A DNA stretch of 64,000 nt, from assembly GCA_937872925.1 (NCBI GenBank), contig CALMUT010000086.1:1-64000 (forward strand). Reading direction: 5' to 3'. Below are positions 18,311 through 27,135 of this stretch, in pieces; the stretch's first letter is position 1, and each line of letters starts with the position of its first letter. The position numbers and the translations under genes are program-made. This DNA comes from an uncultured Myxococcales bacterium (GTDB taxonomy: Bacteria > Myxococcota_A > Polyangia > Polyangiales > Polyangiaceae). Under the pieces are notes generated by a model that saw only the letters and a program-made list of their open reading frames with translations, was not told the DNA's origin and did no database searches.

Positions 18311-21300
18311 CTAGCGGCGCAAACCAGCGGCGCTGTTGGAACGGTGGTGCCACTCTTGCAAACTGCGAACATGGCTCTGACCGCGGAGTACTTCGCGCAC
18401 CTCAAGTGCGTCCACGGCGGCCAGCGCGGCGCTCAAGGTGGTGAAATAGGGGATGTTCGCCAAAAGAGTGCTGCGCCGAATGCTGTAGCTGTCCCGGATC
18501 GCCTTGTCGCCCTGGGTCGAGTTGATCACCAACTGAATGCTGCCGGACTGCACCGCATCGACGATGTGCGGCGAGCCTTGTAGTACCTTGTTGATACGCT
18601 CTACGGGCACGCGCGCACTCTCGATCACGTCCGCCGTGCCGCCCGTTGCCACAATCGAAAAGCCGAGGTTTCGGAGGCGCCGCGCGACTTGGCAGGCCTG
18701 CGCTTTGTCTTCGTCGGCCACGCTGATGAACGCGCGTCCGCGGTCTGGCAGCACGTAGCCACTCGCCGCCAGGCTCTTCTCGAAGGCCAAGGCCGCGCTC
18801 GTGGCCACACCCATGACTTCCCCAGTGGAGCGCATCTCGGGGCCGAGGATGGTGTCCACCCCGGGGAACTTCGCGAAGGGGAATACGCTTTCTTTCACGG
18901 CTACGTGCGTCGGCACGGCCACGTCGGTGATCTTCAGTTCGTCGAGGGACTTGCCGACCATGACCTTCGCGGCAATCTTGGCCAGGGGCCTACCGGTCGC
19001 TTTCGAAACGAATGGCACGGTGCGCGACGCTCGTGGGTTGACTTCAAGCACGAAGACCGAATCGTCTTTGACCGCGAGCTGCACGTTCATCAACCCGATG
19101 ACGCCCAATTCGAGGGCAATCGCGCGCACGCACTCTTCGATCTCGGCGACGACGCGAGGGTTCAAGGTATGCGGCGGCAGAACACTCGTGGAGTCCCCGG
19201 AGTGCACGCCAGCCTCCTCGATGTGCTGCATCACTCCGCCGACGACCGCGCGCCGACCGTCGGACACGCAGTCGACGTCCACTTCGATGGCGTTCTTCAG
19301 GAACTGGTCAATGAGCAGAGTCGGCTGCTGCCCCTCGTCTTGGGCAGCGTCCATCGCCAAGCCCACGTAGGCGTCGAGTTCCGCGGCCGTCCAGCAAATC
19401 ATCATGGCACGCCCACCCAGGACGTAGGACGGCCGAACCAAGACCGGGAAGCCGATGTCGTGGGCGATGGCACGTGCTTGTTCGACTCCTGAGGCGATGC
19501 CTGCTTTCGGTCGCTGCAAGTTCAGCTTCGAAAGCAGTTGGTCGAATCGCTCGCGGTCCTCGGCGCGGTCGATAGCGTCGGCGCTCGTACCCAGAAGCCG
19601 CACACCAGCCTGTTCCAACGCCACGGCCAAGCGCAGCGGCGTTTGGCCGCCAAACTGCACAATCACACCGAGCAATTCGCCTTCTTTTGTTTCCTCCTCG
19701 ACGATGTTCAGAACGTCCTCAAGGGTAAGCGGCTCGAAATAGAGCCGGTCGGCCGTGTCGTAGTCTGTCGACACCGTCTCCGGGTTGCAGTTGACCATGA
19801 TCGTTTCGAGTCCAAGCTCTTTGAGAGCAAAGACCGCGTGGCAACAGCAGTAGTCGAACTCGATGCCTTGACCGATGCGATTGGGTCCGCCTCCTAGAAT
19901 GATCACTTTGCGCGACGACGTGACGCCGCTCTCCGACAAGGACTCGTAGGTCGAATACAAGTACGGTGTGTGCGCGACGAACTCAGCAGCGCAAGTGTCC
20001 ACCCTGGAGAACACAGGGGATATGCCTGCGGCTTTGCGCATCGCACGCACTTCGGTCTCGTTGGTGCCGAGCGAAGTGGCCAACTGGCGGTCGGAAAACC
20101 CGAGCTGCTTCGCAGCTTTGAGCTGGTCGTGGTCGAGGCGCTCGCTTCCGGCGATCGCTCCTTCAAAGCTCACGATGCGCTGCAGCTGGAAGAGAAACCA
20201 CGGGTCGATGGCAGTGAGGCTATGCAACTCCTCCACGCTGAGGCCGGCGCGCAACGCGTCTGCGACATAGAAGAGTCGGTCCGCCGTCGCCACGGGCACC
20301 ACACCGCGCAACAGATCCGCAAGCTCACCAACGGGCGGGGGCGGCATCGTGGAACGGGGCTTTGCGATGGGCGGGGCATCGTAGACCAAGTCCCGCGCTG
20401 CATTGGGGTCTTGGGCCAGGGCGCGGTAGTCCACACGGTTTTGCAAGCTGACCAAGCCATCTCGACCGCGTTCCAGGCTGCGCGCAGCCTTCTGCAATGC
20501 CTCGGGAAAGGTGCGCCCGATGCTCATTGCTTCACCCACGCTCTTCATTTGAGTGCCCAGCCGATGGTCGGCACCCGGGAACTTCTCGAAGGCAAAGCGA
20601 GGCCACTTCACGACGACGTAGTCGATGGTCGGTTCGAAGGCAGCGCTGGTCTGAGTGATGTCGTTCTTCAACTCGTCCAGGGTGAAACCCACAGCAAGCT
20701 TCGCCGCGATCTTGGCGATGGGGTAGCCCGTCGCCTTGCTAGCCAAGGCACTCGAACGCGAGACGCGCGGATTCATCTCGATCACGAGCACGCGACCGGT
20801 CTTGGGATCGACCGCAAATTGCACATTGCTGCCGCCGGTCTCGACGCCGATCTCGTGCATGACCGCGCGGGAAGCGTCTCGGAGGCGTTGGTACTCACGA
20901 TCCGTCAGGGTCATGGCCGGAGCAACGGTGATGGAGTCGCCCGTATGCACCCCCATCGGGTCGATGTTCTCGATGGTGCAAACGACGATGAAGTTGTCGT
21001 TCTTGTCGCGGATGACCTCAAGCTCGTATTCTTTCCACCCCAATAGGCTCTCTTCGATCAGCACTTGGTGGGTGGGGGACTGGGCCAGCGCCCAGTCGAT
21101 TCGAGAGGCCAACTCTTGCTGATTCTGTACGATGCCGCCCCCAGAACCGCCCAGAGTGAAGCTGGGGCGCAAGATCAGCGGGAAGCCAGCTTTGTCCGCG
21201 AAGGCCTGGGCCTCAGCGACGCTGCCCACATGCGCGGACAGCGGCGAGGACAAGCCGACGCGGTCCATGGCTTCCTTGAAGAGCTGTCGGTCCTCGGCTT

Positions 21301-21673
21301 TGCGAATGGCGTCGATGCTGGCGCCGATCAACTCCACACCATGTTGGCTGAGCACGCCCTGCTCGTGCAGGCCAATCGCCAAGTTCAGCGCAGTTTGCCC
21401 GCCGAGGGTGGGCAAGATGGCATCCGGCCGCTCGCGCTCGATGATGGCGCTGAGATTCGCTATGTCCAACGGCTCGATGTAAGTGCGACGTACCAACTCC
21501 GGGTCCGTCATGATCGTGGCGGGATTCGAGTTGACGAGCACCACGTCGTAGCCCAGTTCCACCAACGCTTTGGCGCCCTGGGTCCCGGAGTAGTCAAACT
21601 CACACGCTTGACCAATGACGATGGGGCCCGAGCCAACGAGCAGGATCTTGCTGATGTCTTCGCGGCGGGGCAT
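18311..21673 (-). CDS. carB: Carbamoyl-phosphate synthase large subunit
   Basis: A 1120-residue enzyme that makes carbamoyl phosphate from bicarbonate, glutamine-derived ammonia and two ATP, for pyrimidine and arginine synthesis. The start at 21673 ([20 protein letters not shown]) matches CarB N-termini; 26 extra residues upstream have no match. Two ATP-grasp halves are visible: [30 protein letters not shown] and [20 protein letters not shown] in the first, and [29 protein letters not shown] and [18 protein letters not shown] in the second. The C-terminal MGS-like allosteric domain contains [17 protein letters not shown]. Slightly longer than the usual 1073, mostly in the middle. The small subunit carA is not in the window. 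Confidence 0.97.
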   Translation of the reverse strand: MPRREDISKILLVGSGPIVIGQACEFDYSGTQGAKALVELGYDVVLVNSNPATIMTDPELVRRTYIEPLDIANLSAIIERERPDAILPTLGGQTALNLAIGLHEQGVLSQHGVELIGASIDAIRKAEDRQLFKEAMDRVGLSSPLSAHVGSVAEAQAFADKAGFPLILRPSFTLGGSGGGIVQNQQELASRIDWALAQSPTHQVLIEESLLGWKEYELEVIRDKNDNFIVVCTIENIDPMGVHTGDSITVAPAMTLTDREYQRLRDASRAVMHEIGVETGGSNVQFAVDPKTGRVLVIEMNPRVSRSSALASKATGYPIAKIAAKLAVGFTLDELKNDITQTSAAFEPTIDYVVVKWPRFAFEKFPGADHRLGTQMKSVGEAMSIGRTFPEALQKAARSLERGRDGLVSLQNRVDYRALAQDPNAARDLVYDAPPIAKPRSTMPPPPVGELADLLRGVVPVATADRLFYVADALRAGLSVEELHSLTAIDPWFLFQLQRIVSFEGAIAGSERLDHDQLKAAKQLGFSDRQLATSLGTNETEVRAMRKAAGISPVFSRVDTCAAEFVAHTPYLYSTYESLSESGVTSSRKVIILGGGPNRIGQGIEFDYCCCHAVFALKELGLETIMVNCNPETVSTDYDTADRLYFEPLTLEDVLNIVEEETKEGELLGVIVQFGGQTPLRLAVALEQAGVRLLGTSADAIDRAEDRERFDQLLSKLNLQRPKAGIASGVEQARAIAHDIGFPVLVRPSYVLGGRAMMICWTAAELDAYVGLAMDAAQDEGQQPTLLIDQFLKNAIEVDVDCVSDGRRAVVGGVMQHIEEAGVHSGDSTSVLPPHTLNPRVVAEIEECVRAIALELGVIGLMNVQLAVKDDSVFVLEVNPRASRTVPFVSKATGRPLAKIAAKVMVGKSLDELKITDVAVPTHVAVKESVFPFAKFPGVDTILGPEMRSTGEVMGVATSAALAFEKSLAASGYVLPDRGRAFISVADEDKAQACQVARRLRNLGFSIVATGGTADVIESARVPVERINKVLQGSPHIVDAVQSGSIQLVINSTQGDKAIRDSYSIRRSTLLANIPYFTTLSAALAAVDALEVREVLRGQSHVRSLQEWHHRSNSAAGLRR

Positions 21674-21790
21674 GAGCCCCGCGACTAGACCAGCTGGAGG
21701 CGGCCAGCAACGCCCGGGAGATCTCCCTGGGGCAACCCGCCGAAAACGCAAATATGCGCCTCAAGACTGGAGACAAAACCGGCGCCGCGG

Positions 21791-21803
21791 TATGAATAGG
21801 GAA
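21791..21803 (+). promoter_or_regulatory. -10-like element before the TPR gene
   Basis: TATGAA (21791-21796), 6 nt, then ATG 21803. AGGGA touches the ATG and is too close to act as a ribosome binding site. Position fits leaderless initiation, but the sixth base is A rather than T. Confidence 0.35.
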
Positions 21804-22585
21804 TGTCGGGGATGGCAAGATCGACGCTTTGGGCCCTCGCTGTGCTGCTGTGCATGCTCGGTGTGGCTAGCGCGCAGACCGCGGACGAGCGCGCCAAACA
21901 ACACTTTGAATCCGGCGTGGCCTATTTGCAGGAGAGCGACTACGACAGCGCCCTGCGTGCCTTCGAAAAAGCTTACGAGCTTTCCGGCCGACCCGAGGTG
22001 CTGCTGAATATCGCAACCGTGCACGAGCGCACGGGTGCCCTCGCATCGGCGATCGCTGCTCTGGAAAAGTACCTCCAGACCAAGCCGAGCGGCGAGCACT
22101 CGGAAACCGTCGCCGCGCGCGTCGAAAACCTGAAGCGGCGGCTCGCCGAAAAACCAAAAGAAGAGCCGGCGCCCCAGGTTGTGCCGCCGCCCCCACCCCC
22201 CGTGACGGAGTCGAAGCCACAGCCCGCGCCGGCGCCTGCGCCCCGGGACGAAGTGTCGCCAAATCGCGTTCCCGCCTACGTGGCGTTAGGCATTGGTGCG
22301 GTTGCCGCGGGCGGGGCCGTCCTGACGGGCGTGCTCGCGAAAGGCGAACACGACGACGCGAAGGGCAACTGCTCCCCAAGCTGCAGCGACGATGATCTCT
22401 CCAGCGGGCGGGCGCTGGCGCTCACGAGCACCATCCTGACGGGCGTTGCCATCGTAGGAGCGGGCGTCGGCGCCGTGCTCTGGTTCGGAACCGACGATTC
22501 TTCACAGCGAGCCATGCGCACGCGGCCCGGACGCTTTGGCCTGCGGCTGGCGCCCACTTCCGCCCACGCCCTTTGGCAGTTCTGA
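21803..22585 (+). CDS. TPR envelope protein with two C-terminal membrane helices
   Basis: A 260-residue protein with a signal peptide (cleavage after GVASA near residue 24), two to three TPR units (HFESGVAYLQESDYDSALRA, GRPEVLLNIATVHERTGALA) and a Pro-rich linker (VPPPPPPVTESKPQPAPAPA). Two membrane helices are joined by a loop with two Cys (GNCSPSC). It lacks the PEGA domain of its relatives at 6266 and 8917 but shares the order signal, TPR, linker, helix, loop, helix. The next gene, a lipoprotein, starts 3 bp after its stop, so they form an operon. A periplasmic scaffold is likely; function unknown. Confidence 0.8.
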   Translation: MSGMARSTLWALAVLLCMLGVASAQTADERAKQHFESGVAYLQESDYDSALRAFEKAYELSGRPEVLLNIATVHERTGALASAIAALEKYLQTKPSGEHSETVAARVENLKRRLAEKPKEEPAPQVVPPPPPPVTESKPQPAPAPAPRDEVSPNRVPAYVALGIGAVAAGGAVLTGVLAKGEHDDAKGNCSPSCSDDDLSSGRALALTSTILTGVAIVGAGVGAVLWFGTDDSSQRAMRTRPGRFGLRLAPTSAHALWQF

Positions 22586-22588
22586 GCC

Positions 22589-23971
22589 ATGCGCCTCTTC
22601 GCCGGGACGGCCTCCGCGCTTCTAGCTCTTGCGGCGGCCTCTTGTGCGCTGATCCTGGACTTTGACGACCTGACCCAAGGAGACGGCGCCGAGGCCGGCA
22701 TACCGTGCACCACGGATCTGGCCTGCGACGACGGCATTCCGTGCACGGAGGACCGCTGTGTTGCTGGTTCGTGCAATTCGGAGCCCCGCGCCCTCGTCCG
22801 CATCGGTGATCGAAAAACCATCACAGGAGAAATTGGACGAGCGTTTCGCCTGTCCATGGCGGCAACCGGCAAGCGCTTCTATCTCTCCGTCTTCTACGAG
22901 ACGCCCGCCACCAGCACGCGCGAAGTGAGCCTGCACTACTGGGACGTTGAAGGCGACGAGTACCGTGAAATCCCCGCACTGTCGCAGCTGAACGCAGGCC
23001 CGGTCTTGAGCAAGCCGGCTAGCCGCGCCGCGCTCGTGGCTACGAGCACTTTGCCGCCGGCCATCCACGCCTACCTGGCGTCTGGGGATCCACCCGCGGT
23101 ATTCCACCTGGAGCTGGACGGAGACCTCAACCTCGACGAGTTCCGCTCGCGCGCGGCCGAACAGACCCCGAGCTTCGACGCCAGCATCGAAACCCGAGGC
23201 CCCGTCGCGTGGCAGACCGGGGGCGGCAAGGTCTGGGGCGGTTGGCTCACCACGGCCGGCACCATTCTACTGCATAGCGGCACGGCCCCCTTGCCCCCAG
23301 CGCCCAGCCCGGACTTTGCGCCCTCGCCACCACCTGCTTTGATCGCGCCCCTTGCGGGCGAGGCCGAGCCCGGCGTGCTGTGGCACTCCTCGGCAGGCTT
23401 GTTTGCCCAGTTGCGAAACGGGTCCCAGCCCTTGTCGCTGGTCCAGTGCGACACCAGCGGCACCGCGCTGAGTCTCAGCAGCACCTACCTGGAATTCGGC
23501 AACGCCTTTTTGGCGGTGTGGACCCGGGAGCAAAACCCATCGGGGCCGACGGTGCTCGAATCCGCGCTGGTGCAATGCGTAGACACGGGCTTCTGTCAGC
23601 AGTCCGCCCCCACCTGCGACGGGCCGAACGCTCCGACGCGCGTTGGCAGCCGCAACGGCGCGCTGGCGTTTTACCAACGCAAGTCCAAACCCGATTCCGG
23701 CTATCAATTCGCTGCGCTGCCAGCCGTAGAGGGCCAAGAGGCATCGCTTTCGCTGCGACTGCGCGAAGTGACCGTCGGTCAAGAGGCCTCGTCCAAGGAG
23801 CTCGAGCTGCGCGAGATCGCCCGCACCCCGCTCGGGGCGCTGGCGAACGGACCGAATTGGCCGGAGGTCGCGGTCGCGACGGAAGACATCGTGTCCGTCG
23901 CGTGGATCGAACCAGCGAACGCCCGTGAGGTCGTGCACTGGGAGCGCTACCGGGTCTGCTACCCAGACTGA
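22589..23971 (+). CDS. Lipoprotein with Cys-rich N-terminus, unknown function
   Basis: A 460-residue lipoprotein (lipobox AAASC, Cys19). It is followed by a short Cys-rich segment (CTTDLACDDGIPCTEDRC) of the dickkopf-like type frequent in myxobacterial lipoproteins. The main body, about 390 residues, is mostly beta strand with repeated Trp and Gly turns (AWQTGGGKVWGGW, AVWTREQNPSG, VAWIEPANAREVVHW) and could be a propeller, but I do not recognise the family. It is translated right after the TPR protein. Its 3' end overlaps the convergent receiver-like gene by 13 bp. Confidence 0.75.
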   Translation: MRLFAGTASALLALAAASCALILDFDDLTQGDGAEAGIPCTTDLACDDGIPCTEDRCVAGSCNSEPRALVRIGDRKTITGEIGRAFRLSMAATGKRFYLSVFYETPATSTREVSLHYWDVEGDEYREIPALSQLNAGPVLSKPASRAALVATSTLPPAIHAYLASGDPPAVFHLELDGDLNLDEFRSRAAEQTPSFDASIETRGPVAWQTGGGKVWGGWLTTAGTILLHSGTAPLPPAPSPDFAPSPPPALIAPLAGEAEPGVLWHSSAGLFAQLRNGSQPLSLVQCDTSGTALSLSSTYLEFGNAFLAVWTREQNPSGPTVLESALVQCVDTGFCQQSAPTCDGPNAPTRVGSRNGALAFYQRKSKPDSGYQFAALPAVEGQEASLSLRLREVTVGQEASSKELELREIARTPLGALANGPNWPEVAVATEDIVSVAWIEPANAREVVHWERYRVCYPD

Positions 23972-24324
23972 CGCTGCACGAGTCGCTCACTAGCGCCGAC
24001 CACTCCGGCCCAAGTTCCGAACTGCGCCCGGGGCAGCTCTTTCTTGACGCGCGCGACGTCTTTGTCGGGCACATCCAGGAACAGAAACGGAACCACTCGC
24101 CAGCGGGACAAGGACGAAAGCCAACTTGCCGTGGCGCGCCCATGGGAGGGCGCCGCCAGTCCGTCGACGATCACGAGCTGGGGACGCGGCCCATCCAGTT
24201 CCGACTTGCAGTCGGGAAAGCGCGGCTCAACCACCGTGAGCACGTGGCCCGCGTTCCGCAGCGCTGCGACCTCGCTGGCGCGCTGACTTTCACCCCCCAT
24301 GAGCAGCATGACGATGCTCGCCAT
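23959..24324 (-). CDS. Receiver-like (CheY-fold) single-domain protein
   Basis: A 121-residue protein with a receiver-like pattern: first strand ASIVMLLMGGE, helix ASEVAALRNAG, second strand HVLTVVEP, third strand PQLVIVDG with Asp at the phospho-acceptor position, and a late strand VVPFLFLDVPDKD. The usual acidic pair after strand 1 is reduced to one Glu, and the late Lys is uncertain, so phosphorylation is doubtful. I chose ATG 24324; longer in-frame readings to 24720 run antisense through the next gene. It diverges from the hydroxylase-like gene (75 bp between starts) and both have leaderless-type boxes. No output domain and no adjacent histidine kinase. Confidence 0.6.
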   Translation of the reverse strand: MASIVMLLMGGESQRASEVAALRNAGHVLTVVEPRFPDCKSELDGPRPQLVIVDGLAAPSHGRATASWLSSLSRWRVVPFLFLDVPDKDVARVKKELPRAQFGTWAGVVGASERLVQRQSG

Positions 24325-24336
24325 CCACCAACAGTA
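24325..24336 (-). promoter_or_regulatory. Leaderless -10 element of the receiver-like gene
   Basis: Minus-strand TACTGT (24336-24331), 6 nt, then ATG 24324. It is the mirror of the rightward TAGACT box 52 bp away. Confidence 0.45.
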
Positions 24337-24387
24337 GCGCCTCGGGTGCTCGGACGCGAGCCTCTCGATTCTGCTCGATTGCTGCAC

Positions 24388-24400
24388 TAGACTGGACGCG
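24388..24400 (+). promoter_or_regulatory. Leaderless -10 element of the hydroxylase-like gene
   Basis: TAGACT (24388-24393), 6 nt, then GTG 24400. No Shine-Dalgarno sequence upstream. Confidence 0.5.
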
Positions 24401-25095
24401 TGCCACCGCCCGCGCCGGCAATGAAGCTTGCTGAGTTCGATGTCCATGCCCTGCAGCGTGATCTGCAGGTCGCCCGCAGCATCCCCAGCGCGCGGCAAGC
24501 CGGGCCGTATCACAACGGCGGCTGGAAGGGTGTCAGCTTGCGGTCGTCGTCCGGCGACGCAGCCACCGCCTTGGCTGGCGCTCCGCCCTTCGTCCCCTAC
24601 CGCGACACGCCACTTTTGGCGCGCACTCCGTACTTTCGCCAGTTGCTCCGATGTCTGGCGCTGCCTATGAAAGGCGTGCGCCTGCTTTCTCTCGATCCTG
24701 GCGGCAAGATCGAGGCACATCGGAATCCTGACCTGTCCTTGGGATCACCCATGGCGCGCTTGCACGTCGTGGTGGATACCAACCCGCACGTGTTTGTCGT
24801 ATTCGATGGGCAGCGGCAACACTGGCGCGCTGGCGAACTCTGGTACGGCGACTTTGCGCGTCCCCACTGGGTGGTCAACGCGGGTGACACCACGCGCGTG
24901 CACATGGTGCTGGACGTCTACGTGACGCGGCGTTTGCTTTCGATGTTCCCAAGCAGTTACTTGAGGACGTTGCGGAAGTCGGGGCGGCGCCCCGGCGGCA
25001 GCCTGATGCGCCGATTGCTGCTATCGGCCAATTTCGGCAACCACACCTATCCAGCCACTGAGCATGGGTCGGCCCCCCCCGAAACTCGCCCCTAG
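24400..25095 (+). CDS. Aspartyl/asparaginyl beta-hydroxylase-like protein
   Basis: A 231-residue protein starting at GTG 24400. The C-terminal two thirds match the cupin-fold Asp/Asn beta-hydroxylase family, an Fe(II)/2-oxoglutarate dioxygenase. Visible motifs are a His in KIEAHRNPD (His107), ARLHVVVDTNP (119-129, His122), GELWYGDFARPHWVVN (145-160, His156) and TRVHMVLDVY (165-174, Arg166 and His168), in the family's order. Bacterial members hydroxylate Asp, Asn, Pro or lipid-linked groups, so the substrate cannot be read from sequence. It diverges from the receiver-like gene and ends 221 bp before rpmI. The first 60 residues are poorly conserved. Confidence 0.8.
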   Translation: MPPPAPAMKLAEFDVHALQRDLQVARSIPSARQAGPYHNGGWKGVSLRSSSGDAATALAGAPPFVPYRDTPLLARTPYFRQLLRCLALPMKGVRLLSLDPGGKIEAHRNPDLSLGSPMARLHVVVDTNPHVFVVFDGQRQHWRAGELWYGDFARPHWVVNAGDTTRVHMVLDVYVTRRLLSMFPSSYLRTLRKSGRRPGGSLMRRLLLSANFGNHTYPATEHGSAPPETRP

Positions 25096-25141
25096 CGGCC
25101 CAATACCCCAATAAACGGCGCTCTGCCGCCGAGTCTCGCCA

Positions 25142-25264
25142 GGCCTGGCTGGAGCCTCGGCTCCGGCCGTCCCTGGCACTTCTTGACGAAGGGGCGCCCT
25201 TCTGCCAGAAACTCCGCCCCCCGGCCTTTGCTCGGCCCCGCCGGTCCTTTGGACCGAGACGGGT
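25142..25264 (+). promoter_or_regulatory. Structured leader upstream of rpmI-rplT
   Basis: The 221-bp gap before rpmI holds two strong hairpins. One has stem GGAGC/GCTCC (25151-25155 and 25160-25164) with a 4-nt loop; the other has stem CGGTCC/GGACCG (25242-25247 and 25251-25256) with a 3-nt loop. A weaker GGCC pair lies between. In many bacteria L20 binds a leader to repress its own operon. A similar role is inferred here; I cannot match a known L20 leader fold. Confidence 0.4.
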
Positions 25265-25316
25265 GCTGCCGGAACTTCGGAAGGCTCATCCTTCCACCTT
25301 CGAAACGGAGCCCCCA

Positions 25317-25514
25317 ATGCCCAAAATGAAAACAAACCGCGCCGCTGCCAAGCGCTTCAAAGTGACTGGCACCGGACGCGTCCGCCGCCCCAAGGCCGGT
25401 GGCCAACATTGCATGAACGGCAAGTCGCGCAAGCGTCGCCGCCGTCTGCGTGACAACGACATGGTCGCCCCCGCGATGGAACATCGCGTGAAGATCATGC
25501 TTCCCTACGGTTGA
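25317..25514 (+). CDS. rpmI: 50S ribosomal protein L35
   Basis: 65 residues, the normal length for bL35. MPKMKTNRAAAKRFKVTGTG at the start and the basic KSRKRRRRLR block are diagnostic. The start at 25317 has GGAG 6 nt upstream; a longer reading from 25263 has no support. L35 binds 23S rRNA in the large subunit. rplT follows after 15 bp. In most bacteria infC precedes rpmI; here a hydroxylase-like gene does, so infC has been separated. Confidence 0.98.
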   Translation: MPKMKTNRAAAKRFKVTGTGRVRRPKAGGQHCMNGKSRKRRRRLRDNDMVAPAMEHRVKIMLPYG

Positions 25515-25529
25515 GATCGGAGAAGCACG

Positions 25530-25883
25530 ATGTCTCGCGTCAAACGTGGAAAAGTGACTCATGCGCGCCACAAGCGCGTTCTCAAGCAAACGGAAGGCTT
25601 CTGGGGCGGTCGGAAGAACCGCTACCGCCAAGCCATCCGGGTTCTCTGGAAGAGCTGGCAGTACGCCTACATCGGCCGCAAGCTGAAGAAGCGTGACTTC
25701 CGCCGGCTTTGGATCACCCGCATCAACGCCGCATGCCGCATGAACGGCACGACCTATTCACGCCTCATGGGGGCGCTGAAGAAGAGTGGCGTCGAACTGG
25801 ACCGCAAGGTCCTGGCGGACATGGCTGTCAATGACATGGCGGCTTTCAAAGAGCTCACCGCTCTAGCCCAAGCAGCCAAGTAG
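25530..25883 (+). CDS. rplT: 50S ribosomal protein L20
   Basis: 117 residues, the usual length for bL20. It has the basic N-terminal extension (MSRVKRGKVTHARHKRVLKQ) that threads into 23S rRNA, then FWGGRKNRYRQAIRVLWKSW, RRLWITRINAACRMNG and YSRLMGALKKSGVELDRKVL. L20 is needed for early large-subunit assembly and often represses its own operon. GGAG lies 11-14 nt before the ATG. A strong terminator follows within 50 bp, so rpmI-rplT is a two-gene unit separate from pheS. Confidence 0.98.
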   Translation: MSRVKRGKVTHARHKRVLKQTEGFWGGRKNRYRQAIRVLWKSWQYAYIGRKLKKRDFRRLWITRINAACRMNGTTYSRLMGALKKSGVELDRKVLADMAVNDMAAFKELTALAQAAK

Positions 25884-25904
25884 TCGCTGCAGGGAAAAAG
25901 AACG

Positions 25905-25933
25905 AGGCTCGGCGTAACAACCGAGCCTTTTTT
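25905..25933 (+). terminator. Rho-independent terminator after rplT
   Basis: Stem GGCTCGG/CCGAGCC (25906-25912 and 25921-25927, plus an A-T pair) with an 8-nt loop, followed by TTTTTTCTTTTTG. A textbook intrinsic terminator. Confidence 0.93.
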
Positions 25934-25996
25934 CTTTTTGTGTGTATCACCCCGGCTGAGAACGACGCGGCCATTTTCAAGGCTGGCAGCGCGCGC

Positions 25997-26010
25997 TAGG
26001 CTGCATCGCG
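25997..26010 (+). promoter_or_regulatory. Leaderless -10 element of pheS
   Basis: TAGGCT (25997-26002), 7 nt, then GTG 26010. It sits about 65 bp after the rplT terminator, so pheS needs its own promoter. A weak -35 (TTTCAA, 25975-25980) lies 16 nt upstream. Confidence 0.6.
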
Positions 26011-27086
26011 TGACTGACGCAGCTACCGAAATCGAAACTGGCCTGGTCGCATTCGGTGAGCGCTTCCGCGAGAGCTTTGCGGGCTGTGCGGACGAGCCCG
26101 CCCTGCGCCAGGCAAAGGCCGAAGTCCTCGGCAAGAAGGGCGAACTCACAGCGCTGCTCAAACGCATGGGCGAGGTTTCACCGGACAAGCGCAAAGCGAT
26201 CGGTGAACTGGTCAATCGCACCAAGTCCGCAGTCGAAGACGCGTTCGAGCGCCAGCTCGCGGCGCTGCTGGCCGCGAAGCGCAAAGCGGATCTGGAAGCT
26301 CCCCCCTACGATCTGAGCCTACCGGGCCGGCTGCCTGCGGCACGCGGGCACACGCACCCGCTGACTCGGGTGAAAGACGAGATCTTGGACATCTTTCGGT
26401 CCTTGGGCTTCGAAGTCGCTTGGGGCCCCGAGGTCGAACTCGAGACCAACAACTTCGAGAAGCTCGCTTTTCCACCGGACCACCCCGCCACGGACATGCA
26501 AGATACCTTCTGGGTGAATGTGGACGGGGGCGTCGACAACGCACGGGTGCTGCTACGCACCCACACCAGCAACGTACAAGTGCGTGAGATGAGCACACGC
26601 AAGCCGCCCATGGCCATCGTGAGCGGCGGTCCGGTATATCGCCGTGACGACGACGTCACGCACTCGCCCATGTTCCACCAGATTGAGGGATTCCTCGTCA
26701 ACGAGCGGGTCAGCTTTGCAGAGCTCAAGGGCGTGCTCACTGCCTTCGCGGAACGGCTCTACGGCCCCAGCACCCCAGTGCGCTTTCGGCCCAGCTACTT
26801 TCCATTCGTCGAGCCAGGCGCAGAAATGGACGTTGGGTGCGTGTTCTGCGACCCCGATGACGGCTCCCGAGCTGGTTGTCGAGTGTGCAAGGGCACCGGC
26901 TGGTTGGAAATCTTGGGCTGCGGCATGGTGCACCCGGAAGTCTTTGAGCACTGCGGCATCGACCCCGAGCGCTACACGGGCTTTGCCTTCGGACTTGGCG
27001 TCGAGCGCGTGGCCATGCTGCGCTACCAAATCCCGGATATTCGACTTTTCTTCGAGAACGACCCGCGCTTCTTGGCGCAGTTCTGA
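26010..27086 (+). CDS. pheS: Phenylalanine-tRNA ligase alpha subunit
   Basis: A 358-residue catalytic subunit that charges tRNA-Phe with phenylalanine. It has an N-terminal coiled coil (about 1-90), then the class II core: GHTHPLTRVKDEILDIFRSL, FEKLAFPPDHPATDMQDTFW, LRTHTSNVQVR, FRPSYFPFVEPGAEMDV and the motif 3 region GFAFGLGVERVAMLRY with IPDIRLFFENDPRFLAQF at the end. A Cys-x2-Cys insertion (CDPDDGSRAGCRVCKGTGW) is as in many bacteria. The start at GTG 26010 follows a -10-like box; a longer reading from 25938 enters the terminator. pheT, the beta subunit, is not adjacent: a convergent LRR gene follows after 49 bp. Confidence 0.97.
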   Translation: MTDAATEIETGLVAFGERFRESFAGCADEPALRQAKAEVLGKKGELTALLKRMGEVSPDKRKAIGELVNRTKSAVEDAFERQLAALLAAKRKADLEAPPYDLSLPGRLPAARGHTHPLTRVKDEILDIFRSLGFEVAWGPEVELETNNFEKLAFPPDHPATDMQDTFWVNVDGGVDNARVLLRTHTSNVQVREMSTRKPPMAIVSGGPVYRRDDDVTHSPMFHQIEGFLVNERVSFAELKGVLTAFAERLYGPSTPVRFRPSYFPFVEPGAEMDVGCVFCDPDDGSRAGCRVCKGTGWLEILGCGMVHPEVFEHCGIDPERYTGFAFGLGVERVAMLRYQIPDIRLFFENDPRFLAQF

Positions 27087-27135
27087 GGCTCGCTGCGCGG
27101 CCGCCGAAGGCGCCCATTCGAACGAAGCGCCGCGC

